Position numbers and translations under genes: made by a program. Positions 1 through 12,179 of a stretch of DNA of 64,000 nucleotides are shown one piece after another. Source of the DNA: Mesotaenium endlicherianum (Eukaryota; Streptophyta; Zygnematophyceae; Zygnematales; Mesotaeniaceae); contig WELA01012227.1 of NCBI GenBank assembly GCA_009602735.1, positions 163,418-227,417 of the forward strand. Reading direction: 5' to 3'. The notes beneath the pieces were generated by a model, which saw only the letters and a list, made by a program, of their open reading frames with translations, made no database searches and was not told where the DNA came from. Position 1 is the stretch's first letter. Every line of letters starts with the position of its first letter.

Positions 1-1137
1 CCCCCCCCCTCCTTCATTTGCTTCTTTTGGGAGGTGGGCAAGGGGCCAGGATATTCCCCTTGTTGGCTTTGTGATTGTTGCCAGCTGTCGTGTGATGTAG
101 CCACCAGTAAGCGAGAGGAGGGCGGATGTGAGAAGGTAGAGAGGACAGTTGGTCAAGTCAAGCGTTGTTCTTCATCTCGGCGGGATGAGAGAGGGCGTTG
201 AAGCGGCACACTGCAGGCAGAGCGTGCCTCCTCCTGTCAGCAGTAGCAGAGGGTGTGCACGGTGCGAGGAGCATGGGGCAGGGATCGCAGAGCGTGCCAC
301 CTGCCCCCCCCCCTCAGTGCCCACCGGGTCTAATCCCTGACCTGCATGCCGAGATCTTGCGTTGCCTCCACGCTGAGAAGATGCTCAGAAGAAGCAATGC
401 AATGGGTCCCGGGGTGCGCAGCGAAACCGGAGGACGAGGGCGAGGGCAGGCGGACGGCCGTGACCATCGAGATCGCGCAGTCGCTTCCCGAGCTGCAGGC
501 GCGCCCCGACAGCTCTCGCAGGTTGGTTCGCGTGCCCTCTGCCTGCCCTGCCTCGGCCTGCCCCGGCTGGCCCAGACTCGCCGGTGTCCCTCCCTCCCCA
601 GCTATCTCTTTCTGCTTTCTCCGATAGCCGTGAGGCTCTAGGCCTGATGGCATGCAGCACGTTTGCTTGGTATACATATTATTACTGGTTCTGCCTTATG
701 TGCCTCCTGTCGTGTGCGGCGTGCTGTGCTGGATATGGTCGGGTGATTTTGTATGGAGGGGACGCGGAGGGAAGTGGGTCTCTCTTGTCTGCTGGCTCTC
801 CCTCTTATCTGCTCCCGCGTTTCAGCTTTCGTCTATGTTGTAGGTTAGTTATTATCAGGCCGTGCTGCAGCATGGATCAGGTGAGCGGCGTCACAGGGCC
901 GTTGAGTGAGCGTGCACTCCAAGTCGACCCTCGCTTGGAGGATGTTCAAAGAAGAGTACAGGCTTCTGTGATCTTTGATTGGAAGATATGTGTCGTGCGG
1001 GGATGAAGTTCCGGATTCTTCCAGTGCAGTACCTTTGTGCACTCTCAGTTTGCGCAGAGGAAACCACGTCTTGCACTCGTCAGCTTCCATGGACGTTTGC
1101 TGATAAACTTCAATATTCATCTGGCATGCTGTATGCA
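1..1137 (+). other. Probable upstream introns/exons of the glycine-rich protein gene
   Basis: Mixed sequence with pyrimidine tracts followed by AG and several possible GT donors. One stretch, about 316-519, sits between an acceptor-like run of C ending in CAG and a CAG/GTTGG donor-like site, and is GC-rich like the coding exons further right. It is open in more than one frame and none gives a protein I recognise. The region 640-1,130 has no clear coding signal. The link to the exon at 1,139 is an inference from proximity and strand only. Confidence 0.25.
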
Positions 1138-1138
1138 G

Positions 1139-1292
1139 TCCTGGAGGATATGGCGGAGGATACGGAGGTGGCCGAGGAGGAGGGGGTGGATATGGCGGAG
1201 GGGGAGGTAGATCTGGGGGTGGGGGTAGGTTTGGGGGGCGGGGTGGTAGCAGGGGAGGCTCATCTGGAGGTTACAGGGGTAGGGGAAGATAG
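1139..1292 (+). CDS. Terminal exon of a glycine-rich, RGG-type protein
   Basis: After an acceptor-like TATGCAG the frame reads about 50 residues made almost only of Gly, Arg, Tyr and Ser, beginning PGGYGGGYGGGRGG and ending GGYRGRGR before a TAG stop. Such Gly/Arg-rich tails occur at the C-terminus of RNA-binding proteins (glycine-rich RRM proteins, some DEAD-box helicases, GAR-domain RNPs), where they bind RNA and are targets of arginine methylation. The folded part of the protein is not seen here and may lie left of the window or in exons I could not place, so the exact family is open. The purine-rich composition makes the opposite strand open too, but that reading is a Pro/His-rich shadow. 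The call rests on low-complexity sequence, so confidence is moderate. Confidence 0.5.
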
Positions 1293-3640
1293 ACGTTAGG
1301 TGGGTCAAAATACACTTCGCACTTGGGGTAGGAGTTGGATTGATTGTTACACTGGAGGTGGTACTTCTGTAGTCATTGTTGTAGAATAAGCTCTCAGCGA
1401 CCATTGATGTGCCTGATGTTGAGAGCAACCTTGCGACCATAATCTTGGCCATTCATAACACGAAGTCAAAACGAGGATTTAAAGCCGAGCTTTTTTAAAT
1501 GGCCGTTAGCTAGTTTCTGTGAGCTAAACTTTTACTGTTTCATGAGCTTCAACATCTTCTAGACTTTACTTGTCACTTGTTGCATGTTGTATTTTCTTAA
1601 GTCAGTCAGAGAGCAGTACGGAGTCACATTAGTTCACATAAGTATGTGCCCTAGTTTGTTGTCGTCAGTAAGGCACCCCTTGCGAAACTCTTGTGAGGGA
1701 AATTTCAGTAAGGGCCCTCGCTCGTGTGATAGGTGGCCCGTACGTGTTCAAAATTGTAAGTTTATGATGCAAAAGCGTTTATTGTGATGAAGCTTCTTCT
1801 CTACGGCCCGCACTCCCGCGACTGCCATAGATTATTTGCCTTCTTCGCTTAGGCAGTGCGCCCTTAAGGGGCTTCATGAGCAGCCATGGCGAGGACACAC
1901 GAGTAGTATATTGCTTGACAATATGCAGCTTCACTCACTTCAGATCTTTAGACAAATTCCCGCGTTGTCTTCTTCTTGTCGACTGACACTAGGGTGGTCA
2001 AAATATATTTTTGACTGCTGCTAACTTTTGCTTGACTTCTATTTTTTTTTGGAACTTTTCTTGAACTTGGTTTTAGTTTCATTCTAAGATCTCAAGTGAA
2101 ACAAGAACAATGACGTTACTGAAATAAACATTTGTAAGTGAACGAAGTCTTGCACGTGACGATAGCGTGAAAAGAATGCACCGAGGTTTGAATCATGATA
2201 TATACATTTAAACACATGTAAAAGAGGTAAATTTAAATCGGCCGTAGCATATCCTTCAAAAGAATTGAACTATTTCTAATCCCTCGTGCAATTATTGAAG
2301 TTATTGTGAAAATGTTGGCTCCAAACAGGCGACATACACGTTTTGACTCTACAACACTGGCAGTCGCCGATAATGTCGCTAACTAAAAGCAAAATGTATG
2401 TGTTCTTTACAACCGACTACGGCCAATTACGGCAATGGAAGGTGTCTTGTTAGAACTTAGCACCCTTGCCTTCAAGTCATGGCGCTGCTCAACGTGTAGG
2501 GAGCAGTAGGGGGGGTGCCAAACCGTTGCGTCCAGTTCCTGGTCTAACTCTGCAGAATTGAACCGTTAACTTCGGACGTTCTCCCTCGACGGGTCCTCTA
2601 CGATGAACGGTGCCGGTGAAGACGATGGTTTACCTGGGACGCCTTAAGAGGGAACCCGGAAATGTGAAATGGTATCGAAGAGCAGACGTGAAGTGAACTG
2701 TCGAGGACCGTCAGGACGAGGTAATATCTGCGCATAATTACCGAAGACAGACTTAGAAAGTGGGTGCACATCACTGCATTTTCTCCAGCTTCTGCATTGG
2801 GTCTGTGTTGGTGTTAGTGCGTGTTTGCACTCCCGAAAAGTATTTGTTTTAACTGACTGAAGTTGCATGGCGATGGAAGGGCCCACCGGCTTGTCAGAAA
2901 TAGCAACAGAGAGTGGTAAGTGAGTCGCTTCCATTAAGGAAGACAGTATCAAAATGTGCGCTTTCATCAAAAAAATGTGTGCCTTAGTTAAGGCTAGCTA
3001 CATTTCGCCGTTGCCTCGGTAAAAAAATCGCTTATGAATATTTTAAGCCTGCAGGCTTCTGAATACTCTGTATGCTATCATGGCTACGAGCATGGAGGCC
3101 AGCAATGTACCTTGACGTAAGCAATATGAGTACATGCCATTGAATGCTTATCATACCCTGCCAATATTTTAATTCTACTCTGCCGGAAATATATTCATAG
3201 TGGTTGCAACGTGCTATGCAATTTTAAAGGGCCAGCGCGCGACACATACCATGTATAATTCAGGTTGGGAGACTCTATTCTTATGAAGGTAGCCCGTCCT
3301 TTACTTTCAAAACAGACGGGAGAAGCTGGCACATATTCGGTATATGCAACATTGGCCCATCCGGCTAGTGCCATACAATCCAATATGTGAATGAATATAT
3401 CACTGTATTACTTCCTGAGCATTCATTCTTATTCCCTTCCACCAACTCGATTGCACATTGAAGATTTCATTCATGGGCATGCCTAAGTGAATTTCGTCCT
3501 GCATACTTATCATACGGCAATCATTCCTAGCCACTTTTTCTTACTTTTCCCTTCCAAAACCGTCTCAGGTAAGAACCAAACAATAAATAAAAATCACGTG
3601 CACTAACTCCGTGCCTGAGCATGCGCTACGTGATGCATTC
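1293..3640. other. Intergenic region, no gene recognised
   Basis: AT-richer than the flanks, with only short open frames of no recognisable type. It should contain the 3' UTR of the gene ending at 1,292 and the first exon and promoter of the gene whose exon starts near 3,653. I could not identify the initiating ATG of that gene, a convincing TATA box, or a tRNA. Confidence 0.5.
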
Positions 3641-3652
3641 TTGCATGAGCAG

Positions 3653-6600
3653 AACCTTTGCTGGGCAAGGAGGAGCCTGTTGCGACAAGAGAGGAGCAGC
3701 AGGAGGCAGGAGGGAAGGGGACGGGGGAGGTAGAGGAGGAGGAGGAGGAGCAGGAGGAGGAAGGGGAGCCTCAGGAGGTTGTCGTGCTGACGTGCATCCT
3801 GAACCAGCAGGGGGACTTGCACGGGGGCAGACGAATCTGGAGGAGGCTTGCTGTGCCCTCTGACTTCAACCTGCTGGAGCTTCATGTGGTTCTGCAGGTC
3901 CGTGGATGCTCCTGCTCCTCTTTGTGATACTCATGGAAAAAAGACTAGTTTTCATGTATCTGCACATGTGCTTGTTACTTACTGTGTGCTTCTATATTGT
4001 TCATATATTCAATTCGAATGATGAATGTAGTCGAGTTGTAATGTTACACGTACACTCCGTCAAAAAATGGAGTGTGTAAGTTCATATATTACTACGGTCA
4101 CCGACATGGGTGCTATGGCAGTGTATCACGTCTGTGGCATTGTATGCGTAGATTTGCGCTTGAAAATGAAGTCGCTACTAGTTGGTAGAAGTGTGTGGCG
4201 CTAACTGCTGTCCAGTCCGAGCCCGTATCTTGCAGCAACTTGAGGCCATTTTCCTGGAGGAGCACTAATGATCTGCCTTCTATTACACTGAATGCATCAA
4301 CAGATTTGCATGTTAGTGATACATATATATTAAAACATTCTAAAGTCAACTATAGAAATTAGTGTTCAATGATATGCTCTTGCTCACAGATGGGTGAGCT
4401 GCAAGGTGAAGCTTGAGTTGCAGCGAAGCAGCCAACTGTTGTAATTTGCTCTGTAATTTACTTCTGCTAGTTGCCATCAGCTCAGGGCAAAAACAAAGCA
4501 TACCTTTTACTCAAAGATACTACATACACTTGTTTTTCCCCCTTCCCCTCCCCCTTGCCCCACAATCCTCCCCCACCTCCCCAAAAAACGCCTCTCCTTA
4601 CTGTGCAAACATTCACCCAGTCAAGCCCTTCCCCCACCACAATGAGACTTCAACTCATTGAAAGAAGAGAGCCCTCATCTGACAAACAACGCACGCGCAC
4701 ACATTCACGTGCTCACATCCACGCGCCCGTAATCACGCGCATGCGAATCTACGCTCGTACACACGTTCACGCCTGCATACGGTGGTCTACATGCTTCGCA
4801 AGTGCGTGTGTGTACGTATTAGCTGTACACAAGGCCTTCACTTTTCCGCCCACACCTCGTTGCCTGTTACTTCGGATCACTCTCTTCTCGTCACGCCAGT
4901 CAACCCTGTCTACCCGGTTTCCCCTCGGAGGTGTGTGAGCGCCCCTCCAGCTGTTCTCTCTCAAAAGAATCTCCGCAGGGCCCATTCTCGTCTCTCAGGC
5001 TCATTTGGGTCCGGCGTCACGCTCCCCATCCACTCCATGCATCCTCCCCACATGCACATTGTCCATCCAAATCATCCATCCATTTCCACTTCCCACCCAC
5101 CTGTCTGTCTGTCTGTCTGTCTGTCCGTCCGTCTGTCTGCTTGTGTCTATCCGTACGCTCACTTCCAACAACATGCGCTACTCATCCATCCATCCACCCT
5201 CCATCCAACCACCCAGTCCATCCTTCCGTCTGTCCCTCGGCCCGTCCGTCCATCTGTCCATCCGCCCATCCCCCCATCTCTCCGTCCGTCCACCCATCTC
5301 GCAAACATCGATCCGCCCATCCACGCATCCATCCATCCACCAAACTCCCACTTTCCCCATTCCCGCCTGTCCATCTGCTCATCTGCTTCCCCCCCTTCCC
5401 CCCCCTTCCCACGGGCGCCACCTGGCACCAGAACGCGTTCGACTGGGAGAACGCGCACCTGCACAGTTTCTGCCAGCCGCGCGCGCGCTTGCCGGCCGAC
5501 GCGGCGTTCCCCGCGTACCCCGGCTTCGGCCCCACCGACATCCTCAAGTACCCCGTGCTGGAGGGCGACCTGCTGAGCGCGGACGAGGTGCGCACGTTCC
5601 AGTGCGTCGTTGGCGTCGAGGACGGCGGCGTCGACTTCCCCGACGCGCTCACGCCCGCGGCGCGCCAGGGGGACGACGCCGACTGCGCCGTGTACGTGCA
5701 GCACCCGCACCCGGCGGCCGCGGCCGAGGGGCTCGAGTCCTCCCCCAAGCAGGTTGGCGCCTCGTGACTGCGGCCCTTTCTCTCCTTTCCCCCCCCCCCC
5801 TCTCCCCTCCTCCAATCTCACCCCCGCGCGGGTCCCCCGTGTTCCTCTCTCATGGCTGGCCTCTCCCTTTGTATTCACCTTTCATCTTGTAATCCTTTCC
5901 GTGGGTCCTTTTCTTTTTTTTAAATATGGGTGGGTCGCTGCAAGGTCGCATGCGATATGTGGCTGCGTGTACGTGTAACACTGGTGCATATTTCCCAGAC
6001 GTGCATGGCTTTGAGCATGCCTTATATGCAGCCTGTCTGCAGGACCTCCTCACTGCTACTTCCCATCCCAACGTGATGTATCGACAGTGGTGGACGTGCC
6101 CATGCGTTACGCCATTTTTGCGAGGGGGGTGGGGGTGGGGGGAGGGAAGGGAGAGCGGGAGAGAGCAAGAGAGGCGAGGGAGTATACAGACGAGAGTCTA
6201 CAGAGAGAGAGCACCCTTACACTTGCACTTACCTGCGTGCAAGCAACCAGCTGCGGGGGCTCCACTGAACGTACAACAACGACCTCGCCTCACCTCACTG
6301 CCACCCTCCGTGCTCCGCCTCCTCCCTCACTAACATCTCCGGCCCGTGTCCCTGCCCCCGCCACCCCGTCCCTCTCTGCCCCTCCTCTCTGAGCAGGTCC
6401 TGGAGGAGCGCGCGTTCTTTGTGGAGGACGTGCTGTCGGCGGAGAGCCCTCTGCTGGTGTACGAGTACGACTTTGGGGTGGGCCACGAGGTGACCATTGC
6501 GTTCGAGGGCAAGTACCCCGCCACGGAGGGCGTGAACTACCCCACGTGCCTGGCGGGCGCGGGCTCCAGCCGCGCGGAGGACGGCAACGACACCACCGAG

Positions 6601-8682
6601 GAGGGCGACCTGCTGCCCTCCTATGACTTTGACGACTTCTCCGTGCTCGAGGTGGGACTTCCAGAAGAAAAAAGCACAAATAGGATTTCTTCCCCCCGCC
6701 AGTCCTCTTCCATGCCAGCGCCCAGATCAGGACTGCGCTGTCTTCTACAGTGTGGACAATGCTCTGCTCTTTGCTTCGGTACTGGCGCGTGTTCCCCGTC
6801 TTCTTCTCCCGGACAGCGCAATCGTTTGCGGCCATCCCCTTGGTCCATACTTGTCCGCGTCGGCGCGGCTCCTCGCTTCACTCAAGTACGCACATGAATG
6901 TGTGTGTGTGTGTGCATGCATGTTCACACGCAGTAGAGTCCGGGAGTGGCACCAACCCCGCAATGCAGAGCCGGGACAGCACGTAGGCAGCAACAGCTGG
7001 CGGCGGGCCGGCGAGCTGGCGGGCGCATGGGCGGCCGTTCTTCTCGCCTGGCCTGGCCGTGCTCTCTTCCCCTCACAGAGTCTCAGACCCGCGCTGCTTC
7101 CTTCTCTCTCCCTCTGGCTTCCCCCGCTGTCGGCAGGTGATTGCCAACTTCGAGGCCACGTTTGACGACTCGTGGCCCATGGGGCCGGGGGCCGTGGACA
7201 ACACGGAGTGGCCCCGCTGCTACATGTGCCGGTCAGTCCTCCTCCAGCACTCCCGCCACTTCCTCCCCCAGCCCCCTAGCTCCCAGCCTTCAACCCCTAG
7301 CCTCTAGCCCCTAGCGCCTAGCTCCTAGCCCATAGCTGCTCGTCCTTAGCTCCTAGCTCCTAGCTCCACCTAGCACCTACCCCCCAGTCCTATCAAGTCC
7401 CCCGGCACCCTAGCCCCCTGCTCCTAGCTCCTAGCCTGTAGACCCCTAGGTCCTAGCTCTCAATGCCCAGCCCCCTGGCTCTTGCCCCCGGCCCCCTAGC
7501 TCAAAACTCCAGACTCCTGGCTCCTGGATCCTAGGTCCTAGCGCCTAGCTCCATAGCCCCCTAGCTTCCCTCGGTCCTCCTTGTGTGGCCCCCCTGGTTT
7601 TCGGGCTTCCATCCCACTCCCCCCTTTCTGATCGCCTCATCGTGAGTCTTGGCCTCCTCTCCAGCTACTGTCATCCTCCCATGCTCCTCAACTTCTTCCC
7701 GGCTCAGAGATGGAGTACGCTGTATATGGGTTGAGGCACGTATGTGGGCTGCATGTATGCACACACGCACGCACGTGCGCGCGCGCACATGGATGTGTTC
7801 ATGCATGCAACACATCATGCCCCAGTTCCTCGTCATGAAAGCGTGCCGGGTGACTGTCTGATGGCCAAATTGTCAGGCACATTCTAGGGGTCCTCTTTGC
7901 AGAGTCTCTGAGAAGCTCGCTGTCGGCTGCGTCGGTAATGTGGTGGGGGAGAGAACTTTGGAGCGCAGAGCATGCCAAGTGTAGCTCTAGAGATTAAATG
8001 TCAGGTAGTTTCCCTCAAGCCCGTTGATACCTGGCGCATCATCAGAGCAGGAGCGTCGGAAACCCCACGCGAAAAGCTTTTGTACTTCACCGTGCATGAT
8101 GGTTGATGATTCCCACCCGCAGCCTTGCATATATCAGCACCAGGTGGGCGTGAGCGTGCGCGTGCGTATGTGCACGCGCGCATGCGCTCGCTTTTGGCTC
8201 TGTGCCCTCCACGCGCCTCATGGCCACACGCTAGCACGACGTGTGCATTTGACGCGTGATTGCCACGTGTGATGACGCGCTTTCGCTTATTGGATGATTC
8301 ACTGAAGGGGGCGGATTGGCTGGACTGACGGACTGACTTGACTGACTTGACTGACGTTAGCTGATTGGTTGACCGACTGGTTGACCGACTGACTGGACTG
8401 GACCTACTGGCTGGCTGGCTGTACTGACTGATTGTCCGGACCAATTGCCTGGACCGACTGCCTGGACTGACAAAGACACTGGTTGACTGTCTTGCTGGTG
8501 AGCGGGCGGGTGGCAGGTACAACCGCGAGTGCGGGCGCCGCAGGGAGTGCTCCGGCCAGTGCTGCGATTACTGCCTCAAGTCGGCCGTGGCCCAGGGCTC
8601 CGCGCAGCTGCAGCTCAAAGTGGCCGATGAGCTCTACGCCGCCGCTCTCGCCAAGGTCACCACCTCCACGGCTGCAGCTTGA
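3653..8682 (+). CDS. pRiA4b ORF-3-like domain protein with Cys-rich tail (5 exons seen)
   Basis: Exons: about 3,653-3,897, 5,432-5,752, 6,397-6,651, 7,137-7,231 and 8,517-8,682, all with AG/GT borders and keeping one frame to a TGA stop, giving about 358 residues. No in-frame ATG lies in the first exon seen, so the true start is in an upstream exon. After an acidic Glu-rich segment comes the opening of the pRiA4b ORF-3 fold, IWRRLAVPSDFNLLELH, continuing over the splice into FDWENAHLHSF; exon 3 gives the second hallmark, VYEYDFGVGHEV, and a following YPTCLAG. These are the family's usual W-R, LH, HLH-F and YDFGD-type blocks. About 75 residues rich in Ala/Asp are inserted between the halves. 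The C-terminus has a cluster C-x2-C-x4-C-x5-C-x3-CC-x2-C, probably zinc-binding. The family is widespread in bacteria and known in fungi and algae; its biochemical role is not established. Exons are far more GC-rich than the introns. Confidence 0.75.
5061..5342. repeat. Imperfect tetranucleotide repeat (CATC/TGTC)n in intron
   Basis: A run of about 280 bp built from CATC, GTCC and TGTC tetranucleotides with interruptions, lying near the 3' end of the first intron seen in the pRiA4b-like gene. Because the period is 4, all three frames stay open over long distances, which explains the long Pro/Ser/His-rich spurious frames on both strands here. Confidence 0.85.
7257..7570. repeat. Degenerate 7-bp repeat (CTCCTAG)n in intron
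   Basis: About 310 bp of units close to CTCCTAG, with perfect tandem runs around 7,345-7,365 and 7,425-7,436 and many one-base variants. It lies in the fourth intron of the pRiA4b-like gene. It is not a plant-type telomere repeat (TTTAGGG) nor the Chlamydomonas type (TTTTAGGG), although CCCTAG units look superficially similar. Confidence 0.8.
8321..8470. repeat. Imperfect tetranucleotide repeat (GACT)n in intron
   Basis: About 150 bp of GACT/GGCT/GATT-type tetranucleotides just upstream of the last exon of the pRiA4b-like gene. Confidence 0.75.
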
Positions 8683-10890
8683 TGGCGAGGAGCAGTCGCT
8701 GGAAACGGGGGGCGGGGTGTACGGAGGGGGAGGAGGAGGGGATGGGCTAGGAGGAGCTCTCCACCAGGAGAAGAGCTGTGTGTGGTGGGGGCCGGGAGAG
8801 CTGCAGGGCGGTGGAGATAGAGATGAATAGCAACAGTGTAGAGTATGTGCTGCAGGGGGGGTTAACCTCCCCCTTGCTCCCAATGTGAACGAGACGGGAT
8901 GTTGGGCTGGCTTGGCCACCTTGGAGGGGAGAAGGTGGGGCAGGAGGGCCCTGGTGGTGCGTGTCGACAGGTGGCAGCCATGCAGCTGAGGTGGCTGCTG
9001 ATGCATGCTGCCTTTTGCAAGGCTTGCTGCAAGACTGGATTATTTCGGGCGGGCAAGGTGGGAGAAGGTGGATGGATGCATATTGATCTTTGCCACTCTC
9101 CCCAGTTGTGCAGATTGAGAGGGGGACAATTGCGTGTGCAAACTTTAATAATTGTGTAAGCATCTTCTTTGCTCCAAGTTCTGTAGATTGCGCCCCGGAG
9201 GTAGTGTAGTATTTTTTTGTGCGGTCTTCGTTTGGAGGATAGCCATGGGTGAAGTTGGTAATCTCATGGAATGGCAGTGTTGCTAGCATCGTGTATAGTG
9301 ACGCAAGCGCAGGTGTTTGAGGGAAAATTGATGTCTGCTTGTGGGCATCCATCACAGTGTACAAGAAGGATCAGCATACAATATGGAGATGTGTTGAGAC
9401 GTGTGATGCGGTGCATATACACCATAAAGGTGGTGTATGCCATTCTGTATGACCTGCGACATTTGTCAACATGTAGTATGTATCGCTTGAACTCAAAATT
9501 GTGAGGGCGAATCCTACGGCAGCAAAAGGATTGAGAGTAGCTTCAACAGTATGCATGTGCGTGCTTGGGTTGCTGCTTATTCCTCTATTGTGAAATTTGT
9601 GGGTGGGGAGTAAGAGCTGATTACTTTGACGTCGATATTGCCAACAGAAGTTTGCATCTACTGTACTTGTTAACGACAGCCGTAACGTTGTGGAGTATAT
9701 CGTTCGGCGTAGTCCTATATACTTGAGCTCGCACCAAGTATGATACAGTATACCCCATCACGAGCCCATGTAATGAAGTTGATCTCTCACGTGATATGCT
9801 CTCGTTAAATTAGGTCAATTAATACTAAGCGAACATACTTCAACAATACGTGGTGTTTGGCGGAGACACTCCTGGACCCTGGTGCTAACGCACACCGGTG
9901 CACTGCATGTCAATGCTGACCACAGCGTAACATGCACAGAAAGTGTCCCTTTACCGACCTCTACGATACCTTCACTGGATAACCATACCACGTGGTCATC
10001 GTATGCTCCCAGTCTTCTTGTGCCGGGGGGCCGGGATGGGGCGAGCACTTGACTCAAGAGTCATCGAAAGCAGTCGGGAGCAGTCGGGAGTTGGGACTCG
10101 GGACGCAGTCGGGGTTCGAGAGTTGTCGGCAGTGGTCGTAGATTTAGCAAGCGTTGGCGTTGAACCTTAACGGACTCCTGACGGACAGAACTGGACAGAA
10201 CGCGCCATATGAGCACATCGAACGTCAATGACCGCCATATATCAGCAGCATCGATATGCCCATCCGACCAGATCGTACCGTTCATAATCAGCAGGAAGAA
10301 CGAGTCGCAACAGTCGCACGTGCAAGTTGCCCAGCTTAAAACGTGTGAATACATGCCCTCGAGTGTCTCAAGGATGACGACTATTCGTGTCGCGACTACT
10401 ATCCGTTTGACGGTGTCGCACGCGCAGCGCAAGCTACGGCCACCCAGGTACGGAAAGTCAACGTTGACTCACCGACCACTTGATTGATTACGTCGCAGTC
10501 AGCGGTTATGTCGGCGTCGAGACCAATGGCAAGGGGTCAATGTCAATGTGCCCCACACCCAGGAATGGGGGAGGTTTTGACAGCATAGACAGCCGCGAGG
10601 CTAGAAGCTGGGGATCAGTGATGAGCCGCCCAGCAGGTACCAAGTCAGGTACTGTGTGACTGGCAGATTAAGCCAGGTCATGGCCGCAATGCCAAGATAG
10701 GTTACGGCCGCCCGGTTGGGAATCTTGAGCAAGTGGCATTTGCTTGTACACGCCGCTCAGAAGCTCTTAGCCATGAGCCAATTAGGCGTGACTGCCAGCT
10801 GAGAAGCTAAGCAGCCACGCGCGACAGTCACGAGGTGTGCATGCATGCCGAGTGACTACGAGTTTGAGATTGAGCATGGCTAGGCAGAAG
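8683..10890. other. 3' flank and intergenic region
   Basis: It holds the 3' UTR of the gene ending at 8,682 and then non-coding sequence. A TGTAA, the polyadenylation signal commonly used by chlorophyte algae, occurs at 9,155-9,159, about 470 bases after the stop; a single pentamer is weak evidence. No protein or RNA gene was recognised. Around 10,070-10,110 there are short GGGAGCAGTCGGGA-like direct repeats. Confidence 0.45.
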
Positions 10891-10894
10891 CGAC

Positions 10895-11179
10895 ATGCAG
10901 CTAAATTTTGTGACTAAGCACCGGCATTCTCGAGAGAGGATAATGTGTGGTGCCTGTGAAAGGCACGAGCCCTGCCTGAAGCTGCCTCAATCTTGCCCGC
11001 ATCGTTGTCAAAGGAAGCTAAAGAAGCAGAAGGAGCGCAAAGAAGAAGGAGTTCGCAAGGCCATAGAAGAGCCAGGGCGCCACACTTCTGCCGACGCTGG
11101 AAGATTCCGCCCTAAAGTGTATCACAGAAAGGTTAGACCTCAGGAGTTCCCAAGAGAGGATCTCACTGGTAGTAAGTAG
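10895..11179 (+). other. Small Cys-rich basic open frame, not recognised
   Basis: An ATG-started frame of 94 codons. The N-terminal third has C-x2-C-x6-C-x6-C-x3-C spacing that could bind zinc, followed by a strongly basic, Lys/Glu/Arg-rich stretch and an Arg-rich tail. I recognise no family. It lies upstream of the gag-like part of element A on the same strand, so it may be a leader or untranslated part of that element, or chance. Nothing else supports translation. Confidence 0.2.
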
Positions 11180-12179
11180 AGAGCTGCAAAATAGAATCTG
11201 TTAGGGGATTAGCACAGATTTGGGTCAAACGCCACCAGCGTGCGAAGGTCACTTAAAATGGTGAGTGCTGTGTTAGTTTGGAAGTTCTCAGAAGTCTCCA
11301 TTGTCGAATTGCTGATAGCAAGAGTAGTATTAACAAGCAAATGCTCTCAGCGGATAACTGAGTGAGCCCAGCCGAGCAGTGAAGAGATGTTAAGGCGCGG
11401 TATTGAGCAAAGAACTCAAACCAGGCCAGCATAGATGTGCAGTTCAGAGTTTTGTAAGCTGTGACTTGTGGAAGTTAAGCGAAAGCCTTGAAGGGCGATT
11501 TTCTCTGAACTTGACATTGCCTGTTAAGCTGCTTAGACGTGATTTCTGCAAATTACAATCTTGTTCATTCTGTAAACCCTCAACTTGGGCAAAAGCCTGT
11601 ATAGAAGTAAGGCGCTTCCGTCCTACTTCTGAGAACTTTGGTTGATTGGTTCAGGTGAACAAGAATTCCCAAGTCAGTTGGGGATTGAGGCCTGTGAAGG
11701 CTGCCGGTGTCCAACTTGGAAAGGGACCCGGAGAAATTCAACTATATATGCGGTTTAGGAGTGGAAGACTCTACCACTCTGTGGAGCCTGCAGAAGGTTC
11801 TGATTCTAGCCACAGTCCACGAGAAAGTGAGACGTCTGAGCATACTGACAACCAGTGGAGTGAGCAAACGTCGAGAGACGAGTCTCGTTATAACTTCGCA
11901 AGCGGTGAGAACGCAGATAACATACGAGCCTTTGCACCTGATTTGGGCAGAGAGCAAGACGTGTGGGGAAGAGTCAGTGACTCCTGTTCACCGTTCGAAT
12001 TGACCGGTGATGATCGGGATGAAAATTCTAAGTTCTAGCTGTCTGCAGAGTGTTTTAGCGGACGAACCAGCGGAAATGGTCTCAATTTCGAAAAGTTTGA
12101 TGAGATCTATTGGGCAGAATTCTTTGAGAAGATTCGGAAAGATTCTTCTTATACGCAATCTGTCGCATTTATAGGCTTG

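Noticed and set aside
5061-5342. Regular short repeats as a possible CRISPR array
   Set aside because: There are no unique spacers of constant length, the period is 4 bp, and the host is eukaryotic.
4782-5892. Long Pro/Ser/His-rich open frames on both strands
   Set aside because: They are produced by the 4-bp repeat in the intron, which keeps all frames open; only 5,432-5,752 is supported as an exon.
7257-7570. CCCTAG units as an interstitial telomere array
   Set aside because: The unit is CTCCTAG, not TTTAGGG or TTTTAGGG, and it lies inside an intron.
8517-8682. MYND-type zinc finger at the end of the pRiA4b-like protein
   Set aside because: The Cys spacing lacks the MYND pattern and its His; it is better left as an unclassified Cys cluster.
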